Shown: positions 1-8,078 of the stretch, one piece after another
How the letters are laid out: the number at the start of each line of letters is the position of its first letter
How positions within the stretch are numbered: position 1 is the first letter of the stretch
Assembly (NCBI GenBank): GCA_027073945.1
Contig: JALTEL010000053.1
Location: 1 to 12,492, forward strand
Length of the DNA: 12,492 nucleotides
Reading direction: 5' to 3'
Origin: Caldifarciminota bacterium
GTDB lineage: Bacteria; WOR-3; Hydrothermia; UBA1063; CAJXJZ01
Made by a program: the position numbers and the translations under genes
Notes under the pieces: model-generated
Seen by the model: only the letters and a program-made list of their open reading frames with translations
Told to the model about the DNA's origin: nothing
Database searches by the model: none

Positions 1-185
1 AAGCAGGTAGTAAAAAGAAAAAATTATGCAAAGACTTATAAAAATTGAGAAAGAGAGTATAAAAAGCTTTGTAAAATGCTTTGTCATTTTAAAAAGTATA
101 AAACACATTACAGGGAATCTGAAATAAAAAATAGAAGGTACTGGTAAATATAAATTTATAATATTCTTTGAAATGAAAGTTTATA
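1..185. other. AT-rich left edge, no certain gene
   Basis: No gene can be called firmly here. On the minus strand an ATG at 87-85 opens a frame that runs off the window edge (29 codons). Its product has a basic start (MTKHFTK) followed by a long hydrophobic stretch, which would suit a signal anchor of a divergent gene, but no ribosome binding site precedes it. On the plus strand, frame 1 is open from base 1 to a TGA at 46-48 and could be the last 15 codons of an upstream gene. T-rich DNA yields hydrophobic peptides by chance, so neither option is secure. The short inverted repeat AAAATG/CATTTT at 73-90 is too weak to call a terminator. Confidence 0.25.
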
Positions 186-214
186 TTGACTGTTCGCAGG
201 CTCTGCCGTATTCT
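186..214 (+). promoter_or_regulatory. Possible sigma-70 promoter of the large operon
   Basis: TTGACT (186-191) and TATTCT (209-214) are separated by 17 bases, giving a good -35 and a weak -10. The start would fall near 221, just before the ribosome binding site at 225-231, so the leader would be only about 16 bases. It is the only promoter-like pair noticed upstream of the first gene. Confidence 0.3.
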
Positions 215-236
215 ATATAAAAATAAGGAGGTATGT

Positions 237-590
237 ATGGAATTTAATGAAGACGTTCAGAACAGCATGGTCTTGAGGCTTACAGCTGCTAAAGGCTGGA
301 TAAAACTTTTGGGGATAGTGTACTTTATTTATGGGGTTCTCACCGCAATAGGTCTTATTGGAATACTTTTCATATGGCTCGGACTTGTGCTATTAAAAGT
401 TTCTAAAAACATGGCTCTTGCCGAACGTGGCGATACGAATGCTCTTGTGCCTATTTCCGATGGAATATCCACATATTTTACTGCTTTTGGTATAATAACG
501 CTCATTGGTCTGGTTATAGGGGTAATAGCACTTATAATATATGGTATCATAGGATTTTCCATGTTATCGAATTATATGAGCGGGGCATAA
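237..590 (+). CDS. DUF5362-like small membrane protein
   Basis: This 117-residue integral membrane protein has unknown function. I chose the ATG at 237 because a strong AAGGAGG lies at 225-231, five bases upstream; a longer reading from TTG at 186 would run through that site and the likely promoter. The sequence has a hydrophobic region at about residues 20-56 (possibly two passes), a short polar middle (SKNMALAERGD), and a second hydrophobic region at about 77-110. This layout and the central K-N-x-A-L motif resemble the DUF5362 family; the match is from memory. It is the first gene of a tightly packed operon and ends 9 bases before murA, but nothing in it points to a wall-related role. Confidence 0.75.
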   Translation: MEFNEDVQNSMVLRLTAAKGWIKLLGIVYFIYGVLTAIGLIGILFIWLGLVLLKVSKNMALAERGDTNALVPISDGISTYFTAFGIITLIGLVIGVIALIIYGIIGFSMLSNYMSGA

Positions 591-599
591 AAGAAACTT

Positions 600-1847
600 A
601 TGAAGTTTGTGGTAAAAGGCGGGGCAACCCTGTCCGGTGAAATTTATGTAAGTGGTGCAAAGAACGCAGCCCTGCCCATAATAGCATCAAGTCTGCTTTT
701 TGACACACCTGTTACGATCAAAAATGTTCCAATGCTCATTGATGTAAAAACAATGACAAAGTTGTTAGAAGAAATAGGTTCTACAATAACATGGAAAAAA
801 GGCGGCCTTTTGCTTATAAAGCCCGGCATTAAGAGCCACACGGCACCTTATGAGATTGTTGAGAAAATGCGTGCATCCATATATGTTCTGGGGCCTATTC
901 TTGCTAAGACTGGTTTTGCAAGGGTTTCTTACCCCGGAGGTTGTGATTTCGGGCCAAGGCCGATAAATCTGCACATAGATGGCCTGAAAAAAATGGGAGC
1001 AAAAGTGACAACAGAGCATGGGTATATAGTAGCAAGAGGAGAGCATTTACATGGGATGGAATACGTTTTTCAAAAAAAGACTGTGGGCGGCACAATTCAT
1101 CTCATGATGACAGCAAGCCTGATAAACGATAGGACTATTCTGAAAAACGTAGCACTTGAGCCTGAAGTGATTCAGGTGGCGGATTTTTTAAAAAGAGCAG
1201 GAGCAGATATACAGGGCATAGGCACGGATAGCCTGGTTATCGTTGGAAAAGACAAACTAAAGCCTGAAGAAGTGACTATTATATCGGATAGAATAGAAGC
1301 GGGCACCTTTATTGTCACGGGTTGTCTGGCAGGGGACAGGGTAATTGTAAGAAATGCTGAAAACTCTTATTTGTCTGCTGTCATCAACAAAGCAAGGGAG
1401 TCAGGCTGCAATATTGATGTACAAAATAACAGCATCGTTGTTGGAAAAGGGAAAAATGGTATAAAACCTTTAAATATAGAGACAGCCCCATACCCTGGTT
1501 TTCCTACGGATATGCAGGCTCAATTTATGTCTCTGCTGTCCGTGGCTTGTGGAACCAGCATAGTAAGCGAGACAATATATCCCTCAAGGTTCAGACATGC
1601 GTATGAATTAAACAGACTGGGCGCCAATATAGAGGTAAGAGACGGGGAAGCTCTTATAAGAGGTGTTAACAAACTACAGGGGGCAGAAATAACAGCAACA
1701 GATTTGAGAGCATCAGCCTCTCTTGTTATCGCAGGTTTAATTGCCGAAGGAGAAACGGTGATAAATGACATAAGTCATCTTGACAGAGGTTATGAGCATT
1801 TTGAGGAGAAATTGAATAGCATAGGTGCAAATATTCAGAGGGTTTGA
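600..1847 (+). CDS. murA: UDP-N-acetylglucosamine 1-carboxyvinyltransferase
   Basis: MurA transfers enolpyruvate from phosphoenolpyruvate to UDP-GlcNAc, the first committed step of peptidoglycan synthesis in the cytoplasm. The 415-residue length is normal for the family. Visible family motifs are the substrate-binding K21-N22 (SGAKNAALP), R91, the catalytic loop PGGCDFGPRP with Cys115, and D304 in FPTDMQAQF. Cys115 is the residue alkylated by fosfomycin, so the enzyme is predicted to be sensitive; some bacteria carry Asp there. The ribosome binding site is weak (AAAGAAAC) and the gene starts 9 bases after the previous stop, suggesting it depends on upstream translation. The methyltransferase start follows after one base. 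The identification is secure. Confidence 0.97.
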   Translation: MKFVVKGGATLSGEIYVSGAKNAALPIIASSLLFDTPVTIKNVPMLIDVKTMTKLLEEIGSTITWKKGGLLLIKPGIKSHTAPYEIVEKMRASIYVLGPILAKTGFARVSYPGGCDFGPRPINLHIDGLKKMGAKVTTEHGYIVARGEHLHGMEYVFQKKTVGGTIHLMMTASLINDRTILKNVALEPEVIQVADFLKRAGADIQGIGTDSLVIVGKDKLKPEEVTIISDRIEAGTFIVTGCLAGDRVIVRNAENSYLSAVINKARESGCNIDVQNNSIVVGKGKNGIKPLNIETAPYPGFPTDMQAQFMSLLSVACGTSIVSETIYPSRFRHAYELNRLGANIEVRDGEALIRGVNKLQGAEITATDLRASASLVIAGLIAEGETVINDISHLDRGYEHFEEKLNSIGANIQRV

Positions 1848-1848
1848 T

Positions 1849-2496
1849 ATGAGCGAAAGAAGCCATGTTGTTGTCAGGGGTTTTGAAGCCAGATATTATG
1901 ATGAACTTTTGAACATACTAAGTATGGGGGCTTACCCTGTTTTTATAGAGAAGGTTGTGAACTCCACCCTAATTGAAGAGGGAGAAAAGGTCGTGGAGCT
2001 TGGTGTGGGAAATGGCAGAAATGCTATATTAATGCTTAAGAAGGCCAGCGGTAATGCTGAAATAGTGGGGTTTGATATCTCGGAGGATATGATAAAAAAG
2101 GCAGTTTTAAAAACAGCTCCGTACTTTCCTCAAATCAAGATAGTGAAGCAGGATATACTGAAACCCATATCGGGTTTTGATGCTTATTTTGACCATGCTT
2201 TTATTTCTTTTGTCTTTCATGGCCTTGAAAACAGCGAAAAAGATACTCTACTGCAGAATCTCAGGAAAATTTTGAAAAGGCATGGTTATTTCTACATACT
2301 TGATTATAATCAGAGAGACATCAAAGATGTACCGTTTTATTTCAAATTTTTTATAAAAAATATGGAATGTCCGCTTGCTCAGGAGTATCTGTCATATCCC
2401 CTGAATGAGAAGCTCTTTAACATAGGGTTTCATGTGGTAAAAGAACAGTTTTATCTTAAAAACACAATAAAATTCTCAACCTTCAGATACGAATGA
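1849..2496 (+). CDS. Class I SAM-dependent methyltransferase
   Basis: This 215-residue cytoplasmic enzyme should move a methyl group from S-adenosylmethionine to an unknown acceptor. Motif I is VVELGVGNG (about 48-56). The acidic end of strand 2 is in GFDIS (D76), and a QDI motif with D102 matches the adenine-contacting position. The N-terminal FEARYYDELL resembles the UbiE and phospholipid N-methyltransferase groups, so a quinone or lipid substrate is possible but unproven. I took the ATG at 1849, with AGAGGG at 1837-1842, over an upstream ATG at 1825 that lies inside murA. Its stop overlaps the next start as ATGA, so it is probably translationally coupled to the lipoprotein downstream. Confidence 0.85.
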   Translation: MSERSHVVVRGFEARYYDELLNILSMGAYPVFIEKVVNSTLIEEGEKVVELGVGNGRNAILMLKKASGNAEIVGFDISEDMIKKAVLKTAPYFPQIKIVKQDILKPISGFDAYFDHAFISFVFHGLENSEKDTLLQNLRKILKRHGYFYILDYNQRDIKDVPFYFKFFIKNMECPLAQEYLSYPLNEKLFNIGFHVVKEQFYLKNTIKFSTFRYE

Positions 2497-3419
2497 AGAA
2501 GTTTTTTAACATTACCATACTATTTTTTATCCTTATTTCATGCAATCCGTACAGGGCAAATTTTTTTGACACACTGGCAAAATATCCCGTTGTGTCCGGA
2601 TATGTCCGTTCTTATGCAACAGGTCTGCCTTATAAAGGGATACTGGTACAAAACGATCTGGGCATGGAAGTGTCAACCGATAAATTTGGATTTTTCAAAA
2701 TTAGAGTACCTATCGGGAAAACAGAAGTGTCTTTCGGAGGGGTATTTTTTTCTGATACTGTTTTAAACGTTGTGACTACGGACAGTGATACATTAACATT
2801 GGTCGTTTTCCTGGATGCATTGCCGGTTATAGATACTGTTTTTGCCAGAACAGAACATATAACAAGCAATTTTCTCGGAGAGAAAAGGTATTTAAATCTC
2901 AGTTATACAGTTTCGGATCAGGATGGGCAGAGCGATATTGATAGCACAGTATTTTGTGTGGATACCCTGACCTTCATGAAAGCCGATTTAACCCCATTTT
3001 ATCTTTCTGAGGATACACTGCCTTACGGAGATATACATTGCCTGCAGGGCAAAGATATGTATTTATACGTCTTTGATAAAGAGGGGGAATTTTTTAAAAA
3101 AGGCCCGTTCTTCATTGTCAGAGTTATGGACATAACTCCCGGTATTGTTAGTCCTATTGGAGGGGACACAACATCAGCACGACCGACTTTTGTATGGAAG
3201 AATCTTGATGTGCCGTACAGTGTTTCGTATTATCTGGAGATATACACTGCGCAGCAGGGAACGCCTTCTTTTAAGATTTACACATCACCGACTGTAACGG
3301 ATACATCTTTTCAAATGCCTTTTGATATTGGCTCGGGGTATTATTACTTTGTTGTGTATGCAGAGGATAGCTATGGAGATGATACAAGGTCAAAAGAAGC
3401 ACTTTTTTATGTGAGGTAA
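2493..3419 (+). CDS. Lipoprotein with Ig-like/carboxypeptidase-regulatory fold
   Basis: This is a 308-residue predicted lipoprotein. The signal peptide ends in the lipobox LISC with Cys17 as the lipidated residue; Asn at +2 allows outer-membrane sorting. Residues about 32-105 (VVSGYVRSYATGLPYKGI, then TDKFGFFKIRVP) look like a carboxypeptidase-regulatory-like beta-sandwich, a non-catalytic binding domain. Residues about 212-308 begin PGIVSPIGGDTTSARPTFVW, typical of fibronectin-III/Ig-like modules in exported proteins of FCB-type bacteria. No catalytic motif is seen. It starts on the ATGA overlap with the methyltransferase gene without its own ribosome binding site, and its stop is one base before the regulator gene. 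It may be a surface sensor or scaffold for the kinase/regulator module, but this is inferred only from position. Confidence 0.8.
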   Translation: MKKFFNITILFFILISCNPYRANFFDTLAKYPVVSGYVRSYATGLPYKGILVQNDLGMEVSTDKFGFFKIRVPIGKTEVSFGGVFFSDTVLNVVTTDSDTLTLVVFLDALPVIDTVFARTEHITSNFLGEKRYLNLSYTVSDQDGQSDIDSTVFCVDTLTFMKADLTPFYLSEDTLPYGDIHCLQGKDMYLYVFDKEGEFFKKGPFFIVRVMDITPGIVSPIGGDTTSARPTFVWKNLDVPYSVSYYLEIYTAQQGTPSFKIYTSPTVTDTSFQMPFDIGSGYYYFVVYAEDSYGDDTRSKEALFYVR

Positions 3420-3420
3420 A

Positions 3421-4851
3421 ATGAAGGGGAAAATTGAATCTATAGTTAAAGAGCTCTTTGAGTTAAAAACAACGGATAGATTTCTTGAGAAAATGATATA
3501 TGTACTTGCCAGAGAGATGAAAGCAGAGCATGGATATGTGTTTCTCAAAACGGGTGATGCGGAGTATACAAGCGTCTTCGGTTGGAAGGAAAAAGAGGCA
3601 AAAGTGTATTCTAAAAGCGTACTTGAGCGGGTCATTAGTGAAAAAAAACCCGTCTTGATACATGATGCGGGCAAAGAGCTTGACCTTTCTGAGAGCACAG
3701 TAGTATATGGTTTCAAATCCATAATAGCTTTACCCATTTTTATAGATGAGCAGAGCATGGCTGTGCTTTACTTTGATTCCACCATAAATAAAGGTCTCTT
3801 TACAGAAGAAGATCTGCATATCATCGAAAGCCTCCTGCCCATCTTAAAACTTGCCATTACAAATTCTATATCTTATCATTCTCTGCTCAGAGAAGAAGCT
3901 TCTTTGAGATTGAAATTAAAAGGACTTTCTGTGGATTTTGTCACGGAAAACCCGTCTCTTATCTCAGTGCTTGAGTATGTAAAAAAAATATCCGCATTCT
4001 CTCTGCCCGTTTTGATAACAGGAGAAAGCGGCACTGGAAAAGAGCTCATTGCAACACTTATTCATCTTTACTCTGGGAGAAGAGGACCGTTTATTCCAGT
4101 GAATTGTGGTGCCATTCCAGCCGAACTCTTAGAGTCGGAAATGTTTGGTTATGTCAAAGGGGCTTTTACCGGGGCAACAAGGGATAAGAAAGGTCTTATA
4201 GATGCAGCTTCTGGAGGTACGCTTTTTCTTGATGAAATAACCGAGATGCCCGTGAAACTGCAAGTTAAACTCCTGAGATTTCTCGATTCAGGTACTGTGA
4301 GAAAAATAGGCGAAACCGAGGGAAAAATTTTTGACGTAAGAGTTGTCACCGCATCAAACAGAGATGTAGAGATTTCCATAAAAGAAGGCGGGTTTAGAGA
4401 AGATTTGTTTTATAGATTAAATGTGCTGCGGATAAATCTGCCTCCCTTAAGAGAACGCTATGAGGATATTGCACTTCTGGCGCATTATTTTGCGCGTAAA
4501 TACTTTCCGGACAGGACAATAGAATTTTCAGAATCTGCCGTTAAAAAACTCAGGTCTTATAACTGGCCGGGAAACATAAGGGAATTTGAGAGTGTGATAA
4601 CGCGTTCAATACTGAATTCACAGGGTACAGGAAACTTGAAGGATAGTGATATTGTATTGCCCTCCGCCAGTGCAATGAGAAAAATCAAAGAAGAGTTTAT
4701 CCCTTTATACGATTTTGAAAAAAACTATATAAGAAAAGTACTTGAGTATACAGGTGGCAATAAAAAAGAAGCAGCGCACATCTTAGGTATATCAGAGCGT
4801 GGATTGAGATATAAACTGGCAAGATGGCAAATTGATGAAAGTAGTAAATGA
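3421..4851 (+). CDS. GAF-domain sigma-54-dependent transcriptional activator
   Basis: This 476-residue enhancer-binding protein should use ATP to open promoters bound by sigma-54 RNA polymerase. The N-terminal part (about 15-155) looks like a GAF sensor domain (SIIALPIFID, then AVLYFDS). The AAA+ core follows, with Walker A GESGTGKE (201-208), the sigma-54-contacting GAFTGA loop (247-252), Walker B GGTLFLDE (265-272), arginine-finger region FREDLFYRLNV (R326, R332) and WPGNIRE (382-388). A Fis-type helix-turn-helix ends the protein (about 447-469, NKKEAAHILGISERGLRYKL). There is no receiver domain, so control is probably by a GAF ligand or a partner protein. Its 3' end overlaps the kinase gene by 17 bases. 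No -24/-12 site was noticed in the gene gaps of the window, so its targets probably lie elsewhere. Confidence 0.95.
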   Translation: MKGKIESIVKELFELKTTDRFLEKMIYVLAREMKAEHGYVFLKTGDAEYTSVFGWKEKEAKVYSKSVLERVISEKKPVLIHDAGKELDLSESTVVYGFKSIIALPIFIDEQSMAVLYFDSTINKGLFTEEDLHIIESLLPILKLAITNSISYHSLLREEASLRLKLKGLSVDFVTENPSLISVLEYVKKISAFSLPVLITGESGTGKELIATLIHLYSGRRGPFIPVNCGAIPAELLESEMFGYVKGAFTGATRDKKGLIDAASGGTLFLDEITEMPVKLQVKLLRFLDSGTVRKIGETEGKIFDVRVVTASNRDVEISIKEGGFREDLFYRLNVLRINLPPLRERYEDIALLAHYFARKYFPDRTIEFSESAVKKLRSYNWPGNIREFESVITRSILNSQGTGNLKDSDIVLPSASAMRKIKEEFIPLYDFEKNYIRKVLEYTGGNKKEAAHILGISERGLRYKLARWQIDESSK

Positions 4852-6289
4852 AAGATACGAAATTATTGCCCGCATAAAAGACAGTCCACCATCTTACATA
4901 TTTAAGGCCAGAGATATAAAGCAAAACAAAGCTGTTATTTTAAAAGAGCTTAGGCTTAGCGAAGTAAAAGGGGATGAAAAGCAGAGATTCCTGAGGGAGA
5001 TAGACGTATTAAAAGAGTTAAATCATCCGAATTGTGTTAAGATACTCGATGACTTTGAACTTGAGAGTGGAGTATATATAGTTTTGCAACATCTTCCATT
5101 TCCTTCTTTAAGAGATTATATCAAAAAAAAGGAAACAATAGGCTGCTATAAAATTCAGGCCATACTGAGGCAAATACTTCAGATTCTATCCTATCTGCAT
5201 GGACTTTCCATAATGCACAGGGACCTCAAGCCGGAGAATATATTATATGACGAAAAGACAAATAAAATATACTTAGTTGATTTTGGTTTTTCTGTATCAG
5301 AAAGTATACCTGATGTCACGATTGGAAAGGCTCTCATAGGTACACCGATTTATACCCCTCCTGAAATACTAAAGGGCATGCAATACAGAGAAAAGTCTGA
5401 TGTTTATGAAGCAGGAGTGGTGATATATGAGATGACATGTGGAAGGCCTCCCTTTGTTGCGGACAATGTTGCCGCATTGTTCAGTAAAATTCTGAAAGGT
5501 TCGCCGGATATGTCCGTTTTCCCCTGTGAGGCGATAGGGGCAGTTGTTTCAAAAATGCTTGAGCTGGACCCGGAAAAAAGGCCCGATGCGACACAAGCCC
5601 TGCAAATGCTTTATAATACTGTTAGTCCGCAGAAGAGATATCTGTCGCTTAGAATAATGTTGATAATGCTTGTTTTGGTATTTTTATTTATACCTTTATC
5701 CAGGTTTTCGAATCTAAGTTACAGAAGGTTTTATAATGTAGTGAGAAGGCATACAGAACCAGCTCTCAGGCATAAAGTAAAAGAAAAAAAATCCGTTTTA
5801 TTAAAATCTGTTAAGCATAAAGTACCTTTTTACAACAAAAAAACGGAGAAGGTAGGTGTACTGAGAATAGTTGTGGCTCCCTGGGCTAATGTATATGTGG
5901 ATAGTGTAAGTAAAGGCAAAATAAGAACAGCGGACTTCACTGTGAAAAACGGGAAGCATATTATAAGAATGGAAATGCCTGAGATGCCATCTATTATAGA
6001 TACAATCAATGTGGCACGGGATACCGAGGTAAGTTATAATATGTACAGTGATCTTGCTGAGGCAGAATTTATATCCAGCCCATGGGCAAAGGTTTTCATC
6101 AATGGAAAGTTTCAATGCACAACCCCATGCGGCAAAGTTTTCTTAAGAAGCGGCAAAATTTACCGCTTTACACTGTATAATCCTGTGTTCGGAAAGCAGA
6201 ATTATACCTTGAATACTGGAAAAAGTAAGAAAATAACCATTTCTTTTCAACTTGGCAAGAAAATAGCTAAAATATATAAAGGAGAATAA
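4835..6289 (+). CDS. Membrane Ser/Thr protein kinase with two PEGA domains
   Basis: This 484-residue protein has a cytoplasmic Hanks-type kinase domain (about 8-262), one membrane span (about 271-287), a basic linker, and two extracytoplasmic PEGA-like domains (about 341-395 and 411-453, with APWANVYVDS and SPWAKVFING). Catalytic residues are present: Lys37 (VILK), Glu55, HRDLKPEN with Asp130, Lys132 and Asn135, and DFG at 149-151. The P-loop region (KDSPPSYIFKA, 15-25) has none of the usual glycines. I used the ATG at 4835 rather than a TTG one codon earlier; the ribosome binding site is weak (AAGATGG). Overlap with the sigma-54 activator suggests that the kinase and activator work as a pair, with the outer PEGA domains sensing the envelope; this is inference. 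Confidence 0.92.
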   Translation: MKVVNERYEIIARIKDSPPSYIFKARDIKQNKAVILKELRLSEVKGDEKQRFLREIDVLKELNHPNCVKILDDFELESGVYIVLQHLPFPSLRDYIKKKETIGCYKIQAILRQILQILSYLHGLSIMHRDLKPENILYDEKTNKIYLVDFGFSVSESIPDVTIGKALIGTPIYTPPEILKGMQYREKSDVYEAGVVIYEMTCGRPPFVADNVAALFSKILKGSPDMSVFPCEAIGAVVSKMLELDPEKRPDATQALQMLYNTVSPQKRYLSLRIMLIMLVLVFLFIPLSRFSNLSYRRFYNVVRRHTEPALRHKVKEKKSVLLKSVKHKVPFYNKKTEKVGVLRIVVAPWANVYVDSVSKGKIRTADFTVKNGKHIIRMEMPEMPSIIDTINVARDTEVSYNMYSDLAEAEFISSPWAKVFINGKFQCTTPCGKVFLRSGKIYRFTLYNPVFGKQNYTLNTGKSKKITISFQLGKKIAKIYKGE

Positions 6290-6290
6290 A

Positions 6291-7436
6291 ATGAATGGAG
6301 TAATATTGAGTCTTATCGCTGCCCTTAGTATGCCCGAGCCAAGGGCTGCAGGTTGTGCATTTTATAATAATGGCAAAATTTTCCTCATTGCGGGTGTTGG
6401 ACAGGGAGACACGCTTGTTAAAAGGGTGGATGTGCTTGATGTTATATCTGGTGCCTGGTCAAATGCCTCAAATATTCCTGTGCCTGTGAAATTCCCTTCC
6501 TGTGAAAAAGCTGGTGGCAAATTTTTTATAGTTGGTGGTAAAGCCAGCAGTGGTGTGTCAAAAGTTCTACAATCGTATTCTCCGGACTCTGATGTATGGC
6601 ATGTGGATACAATGCCATATACCTTTGCTGAGGGAGGTGCGTATATAAAGGATACTACTCTTTATATTTTGGGTGGTTTTATAGATGATACCGCAAATAT
6701 AAGCAGTCTTATAATGGGCATAAATATGCGAAATATGACGGGTTTTGAAGCAGGCAATCTGGATCTACCGAGGACGGATTTCGCAGGTGTGCACTTTGGA
6801 GGGCTTTATTATATTTTTGGAGGGCTGTATTATGGGAGTCTGCAGTCCTGTCTTGTGTTTAATGGTTCTTCTGTCTCTCCAGTGCCGTATATGCCAATTC
6901 CAGAGGCCGGGAATAGGGGGCTTGGTCTTGTGATAAATAATCATCCTATTGTCTATATTATGGGCGGGACAAATGAGATGAAAAGGAGCACAAGCGCAAT
7001 GGGATTTAACGTGTACATTTACTATCCTGAACAGGCTGTGTGGGATTCCCAAAATATTGCAATAGACAGAAAGGATGTGCAGGCGGTGTATGATTCTCTC
7101 AGCATGGATATAAAGGTTTTCGGGGGTATTAAGGACAATGGGGATGTAGCTGACGATTATAGCTCTTTTGTACCTCAAGACCCACTTATGATAAAAGAAA
7201 AAAATGCAAATTCTACTGCAGGAATTTCAGTTGTAAGGAAGGGTAGTATTTTATTTGTAAATGCTGAATTTAGTTGCAGTGTATATCTCTATGATATACA
7301 GGGCAGAGTTTTGTTTGAAAAGAAATTGAGCAAAGGTAAACACAAATTAAATTTGAGTGGAGTGTTCGGGGCAGATGGCGTATACTTCTACCGTGTTGGT
7401 GGAAGGTACGGTAAATGGCTTTACTTTTTGCATTAA
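6291..7436 (+). CDS. Exported kelch-repeat propeller with sorting-like tail
   Basis: This 381-residue protein is mostly a kelch beta-propeller. Diglycine blade motifs occur at 82-83, 128-129, 177-178, 225-226 and 278-279, and the first blade has a degenerate LIAGVG. Five or six blades are likely, built for binding and not catalysis. The first 20 residues (MNGVILSLIAALS) could be a short signal peptide, though no basic residue precedes the hydrophobic part. The last 70 residues (VYLYDIQGRV at 331-340, GVYFYRVGGRYGK near the end) resemble the C-terminal sorting domains of type IX-like secretion seen in FCB-group bacteria. No secretion gene is in the window. It starts one base after the kinase stop, preceded by GGAG. 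It could be a surface partner of the kinase sensor domain. Confidence 0.85.
   Translation: MNGVILSLIAALSMPEPRAAGCAFYNNGKIFLIAGVGQGDTLVKRVDVLDVISGAWSNASNIPVPVKFPSCEKAGGKFFIVGGKASSGVSKVLQSYSPDSDVWHVDTMPYTFAEGGAYIKDTTLYILGGFIDDTANISSLIMGINMRNMTGFEAGNLDLPRTDFAGVHFGGLYYIFGGLYYGSLQSCLVFNGSSVSPVPYMPIPEAGNRGLGLVINNHPIVYIMGGTNEMKRSTSAMGFNVYIYYPEQAVWDSQNIAIDRKDVQAVYDSLSMDIKVFGGIKDNGDVADDYSSFVPQDPLMIKEKNANSTAGISVVRKGSILFVNAEFSCSVYLYDIQGRVLFEKKLSKGKHKLNLSGVFGADGVYFYRVGGRYGKWLYFLH
6795..6836 (+). repeat. 21-bp tandem duplication in the kelch gene
   Basis: Two adjacent 21-base units (6795-6815 and 6816-6836) match at 17 of 21 positions. They encode FGGLYYI followed by FGGLYYG, duplicating the diglycine core of one kelch blade in frame. 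Confidence 0.7.
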
Positions 7437-8044
7437 TTAGCAGCATACTACCTGTGCGTAAAGAACTCGAAGGTTACTTTTTACAGGGGAAATTTATATC
7501 CATAATAGTGACAACGGATAGTTTACTTAAAGAGCATCCAGAGATGGATACAACAGCCTTTGTGCATTTATACAGAGCTTATGCTTTTTCTGCAATGAAA
7601 GACAGTATAAGTGTGGATAAAGAACTCGGAAAAGCAATAAGACAACAGCCCTTCCTTCAACTTGACCCTTCTTTTACTTCGCCATTTCTGTATGAGCGAT
7701 TTCAAAAAATGCGACAAAGCTTGAAAATTCCGGTGTGCATTAAGGAACAGTTTTACAGGGAACAATTAAAATATTCCAGACTTAATATACTTTTGCCCGG
7801 TATTTATCAAATTAAAAACAATAATAAACTGAGTGGCATAGGTCTTTTGAGTGCCTATGGCCTGTCTCTCGGTCTATTCACATATTCTATGTTGAAATAC
7901 AACAGATACTACCACAGATATTTAATGGTTTCCGATGAGAATGAAGTTGAGTACAATTACAAAAAATCGCGTATTTATTATAATCTAAGTATTGGTTCTG
8001 CTGTGAGTGCTGTTGGTGTGCTTTTTCTTGCCAATCTGTTTTGA
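7415..8044 (+). CDS. Small membrane protein, DUF5683-like C-terminus
   Basis: This 209-residue protein of unknown function begins with a short hydrophobic segment (MALLFALISSILP) that could be a signal peptide. The next part (about 15-100) looks helical and TPR-like: it has a gap-filling motif, LDPSFTSPFLYERFQKMR, often seen in exported proteins that count repeats of about 35 residues. The C-terminal half has LLPGIYQIKNNNKLSGIGLL followed by two hydrophobic segments (about 141-160 and 191-209), resembling DUF5683 membrane proteins. It starts 22 bases inside the kelch gene, with GGAAGG at 7401-7406 as ribosome binding site, so the two are likely made together. It ends the long operon, and its stop codon overlaps the next promoter. 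Confidence 0.7.
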   Translation: MALLFALISSILPVRKELEGYFLQGKFISIIVTTDSLLKEHPEMDTTAFVHLYRAYAFSAMKDSISVDKELGKAIRQQPFLQLDPSFTSPFLYERFQKMRQSLKIPVCIKEQFYREQLKYSRLNILLPGIYQIKNNNKLSGIGLLSAYGLSLGLFTYSMLKYNRYYHRYLMVSDENEVEYNYKKSRIYYNLSIGSAVSAVGVLFLANLF

Positions 8045-8069
8045 CAGTTCGGTTACATGAGTTTATAAT
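8041..8069 (+). promoter_or_regulatory. Perfect consensus sigma-70 promoter
   Basis: TTGACA (8041-8046) and TATAAT (8064-8069) are exact consensus hexamers with an ideal 17-base spacer. The -35 overlaps the TGA stop of the preceding gene. The predicted start is near 8076, only about three bases before the acylphosphatase ATG at 8079. Such strength is more typical of stable RNA promoters, so the tRNA-Arg downstream may be its main purpose. Confidence 0.85.
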
Positions 8070-8078
8070 AAAGACCTG

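Noticed and set aside
2596..5518. The 15-mer CCGGATATGTCCGTT occurs at 2596-2610 and 5504-5518, with a CGGA/TCCG dyad.
   Set aside because: Both copies are inside coding sequence in different frames, and one exact 15-mer match in 12 kb is not strongly improbable.
6010..6030. A TGGCAC string that might begin a sigma-54 promoter.
   Set aside because: The GC of the -12 element is missing at the needed distance, and it is within the kinase gene.
6765..7178. A 137-codon minus-strand open frame opposite the kelch gene.
   Set aside because: It is His/Ile-rich with no family features, lacks context, and lies fully under a clear coding gene.
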